Shown here piece after piece: positions 43,349 to 49,469 of a stretch of DNA of 64,000 nt. Every line of letters starts with the position of its first letter. The stretch's first letter is position 1. Below the pieces are notes generated by a model. The model was not told the DNA's origin. It saw nothing but the letters and a program-made list of their open reading frames with translations, and did no database searches. The position numbers and the translations under genes are program-made. Origin of the DNA: Lacunisphaera limnophila (GTDB lineage: Bacteria; Verrucomicrobiota; Verrucomicrobiia; Opitutales; Opitutaceae); contig NZ_CP016094.1 of assembly GCF_001746835.1 (NCBI RefSeq), forward strand, positions 372,001 to 436,000. Direction: 5' to 3'.

Positions 43349-43362
43349 TTGACGCGGGTCAA
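43349..43362. promoter_or_regulatory. FNR/Dnr-type operator upstream of azurin
   Basis: TTGACGCGGGTCAA, a TTGAC/GTCAA palindrome 36 bases from the azurin ATG, overlapping the stop codon of the gene at 43359. Confidence 0.75.
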
Positions 43363-43790
43363 ACCTCCGGCACTTCCGCGGGCATTGCGGGGCAGAGGCG
43401 GTCGAACAGACCGATCTCGCGGCGAGCCACCCGCCGCAACTGCTGGCAGAGCTCCCCGACGCTGGCGACCTTGTCCGTCGGGGTGAGCGCGGGGTCTTCG
43501 CTCTGGGCCCAGATCAGGGCCTCGAGCAGGGACTGCTCCAGCGCGGCGAAATAATAACGGAAGGGGTTGCCCTCGCTGCGACATTCGGGGCGTTCGCCGA
43601 CCCGCTCAGGGCGCGCCCCGCGGCCGGGCTCCGGGGAGAGAACCTCGGCCAGCGTGTGGTCGAAGAGATAGACCAGCGTATCGGGCCGGGCCAGGGCGGT
43701 CGGCGCCTTTTCCAGACGCAGCAGCGCCTCCCAACGCGCCCGGATTTCCGGCCGCCGCCGCTCCAGGGCGTGCCGCAGTTCCGGTTTCAT
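43359..43790 (-). CDS. Uncharacterised helical protein, paralogue of the one at 27244
   Basis: Protein of 143 residues from the ATG at 43790. It shares its layout with the protein at 27244-27714: an N-terminal helix with RARWEALLRLEKAP, then ARPDTLVYLFDHTLAEVLS, NPFRYYFAALEQSLLEAL and LRRVARREIGLFDRLCP. Probably all-helical and cytoplasmic. It is the last gene of a probable nirV-sco-43359 unit, nine bases downstream of the SCO gene. The family is unknown to me. Two copies beside NirK/NOR genes and the PocR regulator hint at a role in nitrogen-oxide response. Confidence 0.8.
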   Translation of the reverse strand: MKPELRHALERRRPEIRARWEALLRLEKAPTALARPDTLVYLFDHTLAEVLSPEPGRGARPERVGERPECRSEGNPFRYYFAALEQSLLEALIWAQSEDPALTPTDKVASVGELCQQLRRVARREIGLFDRLCPAMPAEVPEV

Positions 43791-43799
43791 CGGGGCAGG

Positions 43800-44522
43800 T
43801 CAGCGGGCGGCGGCCAGGGCCCGCACCGTCTCGTCGAGCCCGCCCTGCAGGCCGGTGCGCTGGTGCACGACCTCGCCGGCGGGATTGAGGATCGTGATGA
43901 GATTCGAGTGGGCGAACATGCCGTCGGCCTCCTGCCGGTACTTCACGCCCAGCAGCGCGGCGAGTTCCCGGACCGCGCCGTCGTCGCCGTGCAGGAGCGT
44001 CCACGAGGCGTCGAGCTGGCGCTGGCCGCGGTAGAGGGCGAGCGCGGCCGGGGTGTCGCGCACGGTGTCGAAGGACACGAGCACGAACGCCGCCCGGTCC
44101 CGGATCGCCGCGGGGAGCTTCGCCCGGATGGCCTGCATGTCCGTGAGCAAAAGCGGGCACGCGTAGCCGCAGGAGGCGAAGAACATCGTGAGCACGACGG
44201 GCCGCCCGCGCAGCGCGCCGAGGGCGAACGGCTGGCCGCGGTCGTCGGTGAAGGTGGCGTCGAGCTGGTAGAGGGAGGCGGGGGAGAAATTTTGGATTTG
44301 TGAGTCTCGATTTTCGATTTCTGTCACTGAGCAGCACGCGTCTTTCTTCTCGGGTTCGGTCGGACAACACGCGGCCGATTTGGGTGCGGGCTCGGCGGCG
44401 CAGCAGGCGGCGGGTTTGTCTTCTTGTAGGAGCGTGCTGGCACGCGACGGGCTCAAGGCATCGCCTGCAAGCAGGCTCCTACAAATGGCCAGGGCCAGGC
44501 AGAGGGTGATTTTCGTTTTCAT
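43800..44522 (-). CDS. SCO1/SenC-family copper protein with Cys-rich linker
   Basis: Protein of 240 residues. The SCO domain (about 80-240) carries MFFASCGYACPLLLTD, the copper CxxxC motif, and the later His in MFAHSNLITIL. Before it is a linker with ACCAAEP, ACCPTEP and ACCSVTE, three Cys pairs that may bind copper. The N-terminal signal peptide is partly encoded by a palindromic repeat (44425-44483). It overlaps the nirV-like gene by ATGA (44519-44522), so translation is coupled. Likely role: copper delivery or redox support for NirK or CuA. Confidence 0.88.
   Translation of the reverse strand: MKTKITLCLALAICRSLLAGDALSPSRASTLLQEDKPAACCAAEPAPKSAACCPTEPEKKDACCSVTEIENRDSQIQNFSPASLYQLDATFTDDRGQPFALGALRGRPVVLTMFFASCGYACPLLLTDMQAIRAKLPAAIRDRAAFVLVSFDTVRDTPAALALYRGQRQLDASWTLLHGDDGAVRELAALLGVKYRQEADGMFAHSNLITILNPAGEVVHQRTGLQGGLDETVRALAAAR
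44425..44483. repeat. GTAGGAGC-type palindromic repeat inside the sco signal-peptide region
   Basis: TGTAGGAGCGTGCTGGCACG at one end and GCCTGCAAGCAGGCTCCTACA at the other. Read on the minus strand it supplies residues about 14-33 of the SCO protein (CRSLLAGDALSPSRASTLLQ) without breaking the frame. Confidence 0.85.
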
Positions 44523-45313
44523 GGGAGGGATGACGCGCAGCGGAAGCCGAGCGAGGTCGTGGTATTGTTGGCCTGGAGGGAGGAGCGCAGGGCCGAGCGC
44601 ATGAAGGCGGCGTAGTCGCTGGTGTCCTTCGCCCCGGCGGCGCCGGCGCCGCAGAAGAGGTCGCGCTCGAGGCCGGTGTCGGCGCGCGATTCCCCGGTGA
44701 CCATGGCGGTGTTGAAGTCGTCCACCCACTCCCACACGAGGCCGTGCAGGCCGCGCACGCCGTGCAGCGTGGCCCGGGCGGTGGCGACGGACGGCAGGAT
44801 GTCCGGCACGGGCCGGGCGAGCCAGGCGTAGAGGTCGCGGTTGAAGGCGGGTTCGTTTTTCCCCGCGGGCGTGGTGTAACCGGCCGCCGCCGCGAGTTCC
44901 CACTCGGCGGTGGTGGGCAGGCGCTTGCCGGCCCAGCGGGCGTAGGCGCGCGCGGCGAACCACGAGACCCGCACCACCGGGGCATCGGCCGGCGCCCGCG
45001 CGCCGGGCTCGAGGTCACCCGCCCAGTGCCCGAGGTAGGAGGCGTCGGCGAAGAGCGGGCTCACGGCGGAGCGGCGCCACTTCGGGACGGCGGTGACGAA
45101 GGCGAGGAAGTCGGCGTTGGTCACGGGCCGCTCGTCGAGCCGGAAGGCCGCCACGGGCACCGACTCCGGATCCTGGGTGGAACGTTGCACGGGCACGTAG
45201 GCTCCCGTCGGGATGGACTGCATCCCGACGGAAGCATCTACGGCTTCACACCTACCCGCCACCGCGCTGGCGAGCGCCAGGGCAATCCGTAAGCTGCGGG
45301 TGATGGAATTCAT
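44519..45313 (-). CDS. nirV: Formylglycine-generating enzyme-like protein, NirV type
   Basis: Protein of 264 residues with an N-terminal signal peptide and a SUMF1/FGE-sulfatase domain: FRLDERPVTNADFLAFV, WFAARAYARWAGKRLPTTAEWELAA split over 100-140, GLVWEWVDDF and a C-terminal GFRC. Genes of this type (nirV) are often found beside copper nitrite reductase genes; their exact function is unsettled. nirK is upstream across a repeat, and the downstream sco gene starts in its stop codon. Residues about 25-40 are encoded by a hairpin-like stretch (45197-45241). Confidence 0.85.
   Translation of the reverse strand: MNSITRSLRIALALASAVAGRCEAVDASVGMQSIPTGAYVPVQRSTQDPESVPVAAFRLDERPVTNADFLAFVTAVPKWRRSAVSPLFADASYLGHWAGDLEPGARAPADAPVVRVSWFAARAYARWAGKRLPTTAEWELAAAAGYTTPAGKNEPAFNRDLYAWLARPVPDILPSVATARATLHGVRGLHGLVWEWVDDFNTAMVTGESRADTGLERDLFCGAGAAGAKDTSDYAAFMRSALRSSLQANNTTTSLGFRCASSLP
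45197..45241. repeat. Hairpin-forming element in the nirV signal-peptide region
   Basis: GCTCCCGTCGGGATG and CATCCCGACGGAAGC form a 15-base stem with one mismatch around GACTG, bordered by GTAG and CTAC. The borders match the TGTAG...CTACA repeat families, suggesting an in-frame insertion. Confidence 0.6.
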
Positions 45314-45327
45314 GAGGAGGGTTTGGT

Positions 45328-45435
45328 TGTAGGGCGGGGTCGCCGACGAAGGCTTGGCGGAGATGGCGAAGCAACCCCGCCGCGAACGTGATAGCGCGCT
45401 CGGACGAAGGCGGGGTTCGGCGACCCCGCCCTACA
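45328..45435. repeat. Long palindromic repeat, TGTAGGGCGGGGT type, with insertion
   Basis: TGTAGGGCGGGGTCGCCGA and TTCGGCGACCCCGCCCTACA flank a core with CGCGAACGTGAT. About 30 extra bases (GAAGGCTTGGCGGAGATGGC onward) are present relative to the 16249 copy. It lies between nirK and nirV. Confidence 0.88.
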
Positions 45436-45439
45436 GTTT

Positions 45440-46939
45440 TTAATGCGCCTCGTTCTTCACGCGGCGGACGTCGTCCACGGTGTAGGGCTCGCCGGCGTTG
45501 CCCCAGCTGTTGGTGACGAAGGTGAGGACATCGGCGACCTGCTCGTCGGTGAGCGGCTGCGGCGGCATGGCGCTGTTGTAGGCCACGCCGTTGACGGTGA
45601 CCGGCCCGGTGAGGCCCTTGAGCACGATGCGGATCGCGCGGTCGCGGTCGGCCTTGAGGAAGTCGGAACCGGCGAGCGGCGGGAAGACGTTGGCCATGCC
45701 CTTGCCGTCGGGCAGATGGCAGGCGAAGCAGCTCGCCATGTAGGTCTGCTTGCCGCGCTCGAACTGCACCTCCTTGGTGAGGCCGGCAATGGCGGGGTTG
45801 GCGCGCATCTCGGCGGCGATCTTTTCCTTGAGCTCGGCCTCGCGCTTGGAGGAATCGGTGCCGGCCTCGGCCTGCGAGCCGAAGTAGACGGCGTCGATCT
45901 CCTTGCCGGAGTAGATGACGCGGTCCTCGGGCCCGGAGGCCTTGAGCATGCCGAGGGCGCCCTTGTTGAAGGCGCGGCTCAGCGAGTGGTCCACGAGCAC
46001 GTAGGTGCCGGGCACATCCAGCTTGAACTCGACGATGGCGGCGCCGCCGGACGGGATCATCGTGGTCTGCACGTGCTCCTGCACGTATCTCATGCCGCCC
46101 TCGGGCCAGACCTTGTCGAAGATCTCGCCGATGACGTGGAAGGACGACGTGAGGTTGGGGCCGCCGACGCCGAAGTAGATGCGCACGCGCTCGCCGACCG
46201 CGGCGGCGAGGGCCTTGTCGCCGACGAGGGAGCCGACGGCGCCGTTGAACAGGACGTAGGTCGGGTGCTCGTCGATGGACTTGGCCATGTCGAAGTTCTG
46301 CAGGCCGGGGGCGCCGAAGGTACCCTGGGTGTAGAACTCGCCCTGCATCACGTAGAATTCCTTGTCCACCGGCGGCAGGCCGTCCTTCGGCTCGACGAGG
46401 ATCAGGCCGTACATGCCGTTGCCGATGTGCATGGGCACGGGGGCGGTGGCGCAGTGATAGACGTAGAGGCCGGGGTTGAGGGCCTTGAAGGTGAATTTCG
46501 AGCCGTGGCCGGGCGCGGTGAACGTGGACGCCGCGCCGCCGCCGGGCCCGGTCACGGCGTGCAGGTCGATGTTGTGCGGAAGTTTCGAGGAGGGGTGGTT
46601 GTTCAGCGTGAACTCGACGATGTCGCCCTCGCGGATGCGGATGAACGAGCCGGGCACGCTGCCGCCGTAGGTCCAGAAGGTGTACTCGGCGCCGTCGGCG
46701 ATCTTCATGACCACCTCGCGCACCTCGAGGTTCACCACGACGCGGGCGTTGTGCTTGCGCGCGATCGGCGGCGGCACGTGCGGCGGGGAGGTGAGGATGG
46801 CCTGCTCGACGGGCAGGGCCTGGACGGCGGCCGGGAGGACGACCGGGCCCTGGACGCCGGTGGGGCCCTCGGAGGCAAAAGCGGAGGCGGTCAGGGTCAG
46901 ACCAAGGAGGGCGGCGGGTAACACGTGGATTTTTTTCAT
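45440..46939 (-). CDS. nirK: Copper nitrite reductase with C-terminal cytochrome c domain
   Basis: Exported enzyme of 499 residues (signal peptide about 1-22) that reduces nitrite to NO. Two cupredoxin domains hold type 1 copper (His in [10 protein letters not shown]; Cys, Met and His in [18 protein letters not shown]) and type 2 copper (NIDLHAV; second-domain His in [10 protein letters not shown]). Residues about 385-495 form a cytochrome c domain with CFACH at 404-408 and a likely Met ligand in SAMPPQ. The fused heme domain gives a built-in electron entry. A perfect FNR-type site is 51 bases upstream. Confidence 0.95.
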   Translation of the reverse strand: MKKIHVLPAALLGLTLTASAFASEGPTGVQGPVVLPAAVQALPVEQAILTSPPHVPPPIARKHNARVVVNLEVREVVMKIADGAEYTFWTYGGSVPGSFIRIREGDIVEFTLNNHPSSKLPHNIDLHAVTGPGGGAASTFTAPGHGSKFTFKALNPGLYVYHCATAPVPMHIGNGMYGLILVEPKDGLPPVDKEFYVMQGEFYTQGTFGAPGLQNFDMAKSIDEHPTYVLFNGAVGSLVGDKALAAAVGERVRIYFGVGGPNLTSSFHVIGEIFDKVWPEGGMRYVQEHVQTTMIPSGGAAIVEFKLDVPGTYVLVDHSLSRAFNKGALGMLKASGPEDRVIYSGKEIDAVYFGSQAEAGTDSSKREAELKEKIAAEMRANPAIAGLTKEVQFERGKQTYMASCFACHLPDGKGMANVFPPLAGSDFLKADRDRAIRIVLKGLTGPVTVNGVAYNSAMPPQPLTDEQVADVLTFVTNSWGNAGEPYTVDDVRRVKNEAH

Positions 46940-46989
46940 GGCGGGTGGGATTCTGGGGGTAAGCTTACAAGAGAGGGCGGTGCGGTGCC

Positions 46990-47003
46990 TTGATGCGGAT
47001 CAA
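46990..47003. promoter_or_regulatory. FNR/Dnr-type operator upstream of nirK
   Basis: TTGATGCGGATCAA, a perfect TTGAT-N4-ATCAA site 51 bases upstream of the nirK ATG. Confidence 0.88.
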
Positions 47004-47023
47004 GCCTTCCGGGATTGCGGGGT

Positions 47024-47851
47024 TCAGAGGGAAGGCCAGAGGCTGGAAATCATGACCACGTAAAGGAGGCCCAGTGCCGCCTCCATTTGCCCGATCCGGC
47101 GGGCCGGCCAGGCGGGGCGCCACGGACCGGTGAGCCACAGCGTCCGGGTGAACAACACGGCCCCGCACCCGGCGGCGACCGCCGGCGACAGCTTGGCCGT
47201 GACCAGCGCCACCAAGACCAGCAGCGCGACCCCGGCGGACCAGACGGACAGGCCGGCCCCGGCCGGTTCCCCCTTGGCGCTGCGCAGGCAGCTGCGGACC
47301 GTGAGAATGGCCGGGAGACTCCGGGCCGCCGCGACGGTCGCGAGGGCCAGCGCGACGGCCGGTCCCGCTCCGGCGAGCGTGGCGACGGCGGCGGGCACAA
47401 AGGCAAAGGCCGCGCAGCCCGCGAGCTCAGCCGCGGCGGCCCGGGAATTGTTCCGGCCGTCATACCAGACGAACAATCCGCCAAACGGAACCGCCAGCAG
47501 GAGTGGCCACAATGCCGGCCCTCCGCCAAGCACCCCCGCCTCGAACAGACCCGCGCCCGCCAGCGCGGTCCACATGAACAGCGTCTCGCGCGCGGTCACC
47601 CGGCGTGCACCGTTCACCGGGTCGAAGGCCGCCTTCAGGGGACGCCGTGCAAAAAAGCCCGCGAGCACCGCGGCCGCCAGCGCGCCGCCGGCCCAGGACG
47701 GCGCCACGAGCAAACCGAGCGCCAGCGGCTCAAGGGCCAGCGACCACGAGCCATGCTCCTTCGGCAAGAACACGGAGCTGGCCGGCCGGGCCGCGATCCC
47801 GGCGGGGATCGGTGGGGGAGCGGGGCTGATGTATCCAAGGGTGGCGTCCAT
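47024..47851 (-). CDS. YwiC-like membrane protein
   Basis: Polytopic protein of 275 residues with about eight to nine helices. The segment FLPKEHGSWSLALEPLALGLL near residue 30 contains the PKEHG-W motif of YwiC-like proteins, which in Bacillus are encoded next to fnr and nitrate respiration genes; their function is unknown. The ATG at 47851 lies 35 bases from a perfect FNR-type site, so anaerobic or NO-responsive expression is predicted. Codons upstream in the open frame overlap the operator and are excluded. Confidence 0.82.
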   Translation of the reverse strand: MDATLGYISPAPPPIPAGIAARPASSVFLPKEHGSWSLALEPLALGLLVAPSWAGGALAAAVLAGFFARRPLKAAFDPVNGARRVTARETLFMWTALAGAGLFEAGVLGGGPALWPLLLAVPFGGLFVWYDGRNNSRAAAAELAGCAAFAFVPAAVATLAGAGPAVALALATVAAARSLPAILTVRSCLRSAKGEPAGAGLSVWSAGVALLVLVALVTAKLSPAVAAGCGAVLFTRTLWLTGPWRPAWPARRIGQMEAALGLLYVVMISSLWPSL

Positions 47852-47885
47852 GCCTCCAGTATCGGCCAATACCGCCCGGAACACC

Positions 47886-47899
47886 TTGATGCACATCAA
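47886..47899. promoter_or_regulatory. FNR/Dnr-type operator upstream of the YwiC-like gene
   Basis: TTGATGCACATCAA, a perfect TTGAT-N4-ATCAA site 35 bases upstream of the ATG at 47851. Confidence 0.88.
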
Positions 47900-47929
47900 G
47901 ACCCGGCGCTTTCGCGGATCGGCCGTCCC

Positions 47930-48000
47930 TGTAGCGGCGGTCTATGACCGCCGGGCGAGAGCGCCATCCGACCCGTCGGCGGTCATAGACCGCCGCTACA
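47930..48000. repeat. Palindromic repeat, TGTAGCGGCGGTCTATGACC type
   Basis: Same arms as 32030-32101 (TGTAGCGGCGGTCTATGACC / GGTCATAGACCGCCGCTACA) with a different core. Confidence 0.9.
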
Positions 48001-48077
48001 GAAAACCGCCGAGCCGGCCTGCCGGACCGCCCAAGTTTCGGTTGGACAAAGCCCCGCCGGCTCCTTGAGTTGCGGGC

Positions 48078-48314
48078 ATGTCATCGTCCGAGAAAAAGCC
48101 GTTCAATGTCGTCAGCCTGGTCATCGACCTGGTGCTCACCGGCATCGCCTTTGTGATCTTCTACTCGCTCGTGCACGTCCACGTGCCCTCCCATGATCCG
48201 GCGATGATCAAGCTCTGGGGCGGCCTGACCGCCGGCTGCATGGCCGGCGTGTTCTGGATCGCCTGGAACATGTTCAAGGTCGTCTTCAAGTTCCAGCGCG
48301 CCTCGCGGAAGTAA
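48078..48314 (+). CDS. Small two-helix membrane protein of unknown function
   Basis: Protein of 78 residues with two hydrophobic segments (about 11-31, VVSLVIDLVLTGIAFVIFYS, and 46-66, LWGGLTAGCMAGVFWIAWNM) and charged ends. The first loop has VHVHVPSHDP, three His that could be incidental. It is followed 27 bases on by a clear hairpin terminator, which supports it being a separate transcription unit. No family recognised. Confidence 0.75.
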   Translation: MSSSEKKPFNVVSLVIDLVLTGIAFVIFYSLVHVHVPSHDPAMIKLWGGLTAGCMAGVFWIAWNMFKVVFKFQRASRK

Positions 48315-48340
48315 GCGGGGAGTCAGTTCGGTTCACCCAC

Positions 48341-48367
48341 CAGCCCGGTCTTCACCGGGCTTTTTTA
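48341..48367 (+). terminator. Rho-independent terminator after the small membrane protein gene
   Basis: AGCCCGGT-CTTC-ACCGGGCT stem-loop followed by TTTTTTA. Confidence 0.9.
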
Positions 48368-48454
48368 TTATCCTGAGTTCCCCGTGACCATGGCCTCAGG
48401 CCGGTCCGCCGGTGATTCCCCACCGAGACCCCTGAGACCCGAAGCCAATTCCTG

Positions 48455-48486
48455 CCTCCGTGTCTTCGTGTCTCTGTAGTTCAACT
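48455..48486. repeat. Low-GC dispersed motif (GTGTCTTCGTGTCTCTGTAG)
   Basis: TCCGTGTCTTCGTGTCTCTG then TAGTTCAACT, just past the tatC stop. Same wording as 17111, 32122 and 63051. Confidence 0.4.
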
Positions 48487-48493
48487 CTTACCC

Positions 48494-49294
48494 TCACTCC
48501 TTCCCCACCCGCCGGCCGATGAAGGCCGAGACCCAGATCGAGAGCTCATAGAGCACGATCAGCGGGAGGGCGAAGAGGCACTGGTTGAGCGGGTCGGGCG
48601 TCGGCGTGACGATCGCGGCGATCACGAACATCACGATGATGGCGTGGCGCCGGTACGTGCGCAGCGTCTTCACCTCGATCAGGCCCATGTACACGGCCAG
48701 CACCACCAGCAGCGGGAACTCGAAGGCCGCGCCCATGCCGAGCGTCATCCACATCAGCAGGCTGTAATACTTGTCGGCCGTCCACATGATGGTGTAGCCG
48801 AGCAGCTCGTTGAGCTCAAAGGCCACGCGGATCGTGCTCGGCGTGAGCAGAAAATACCCGAAGGCCGCGCCGGCCAGGAACAGCAGGAAGGCCGCGAGCC
48901 CGGTCGGAACGATGACCCGCAGCTCCTTCTTCGTCAGGGCCGGGGCCACGAACTGCCCGAGAAAGAACAGCCAGAGCGGCAGGGACAGGATCACCCCGCC
49001 CATCAGACAGATGTTGATGATGACCGTGAACACGCCCATCGGGGTGTTGGTCACCAGGTCGGTCTTCATGGCGGGATACTCCGCCTGGATCTGCTCCAGC
49101 GGCCAGTTCAGCAGCACCGCGGCATCCTTCATCTGGTAGGCGATGAGCGTGACAAAGAGGGCGAAGACCACCGCACACTTGATCAGGGTGCCGCGCAGCT
49201 CCTCCAGGTGCCCGAGAAAACCCATGGGCTTGCCGCCGGCCACGGCCGGGGGGCTGCTCTCATCGTATTCATCCACTGGGGGTTGCTGGCTCAA
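48494..49294 (-). CDS. tatC: Twin-arginine translocase subunit TatC
   Basis: Polytopic protein of about 266 residues with six helices. The family N-terminus [15 protein letters not shown] is present, then [22 protein letters not shown] and [15 protein letters not shown]-type C-terminal helices with the ITPTPDP-like segment ([10 protein letters not shown]). No ATG precedes the conserved block at a normal distance: a TTG at 49294 gives [12 protein letters not shown], while the ATG at 49225 (MGFLGHL) gives a shorter form. TatC is the signal-peptide receptor of Tat export, relevant to the Tat-type oxidoreductase at 722. tatA/B are not seen nearby. Confidence 0.88.
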   Translation of the reverse strand: MSQQPPVDEYDESSPPAVAGGKPMGFLGHLEELRGTLIKCAVVFALFVTLIAYQMKDAAVLLNWPLEQIQAEYPAMKTDLVTNTPMGVFTVIINICLMGGVILSLPLWLFFLGQFVAPALTKKELRVIVPTGLAAFLLFLAGAAFGYFLLTPSTIRVAFELNELLGYTIMWTADKYYSLLMWMTLGMGAAFEFPLLVVLAVYMGLIEVKTLRTYRRHAIIVMFVIAAIVTPTPDPLNQCLFALPLIVLYELSIWVSAFIGRRVGKE

Positions 49295-49469
49295 GGAAGG
49301 ACCTGACAAACACCTTTCCCCGCATCTCGCAACACCTGTGTTTGCCGTCGGATCGACCCCGGGCCCGGTCCGCGCCCCCCGGCGGATTTTGCTCGGTCCG
49401 GCCGCCTCCGCCGTTGACACCCCCCCGGCGGACCGCTCCGATGGCCGTTCCCCATTCTTTTCCACAACC

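Noticed and set aside
35000-47900. A complete denitrification pathway to N2
   Set aside because: No nosZ-like gene (multicopper protein with CuZ His set) or nar/nap gene was found in the window, so N2O is the last product that can be supported here.
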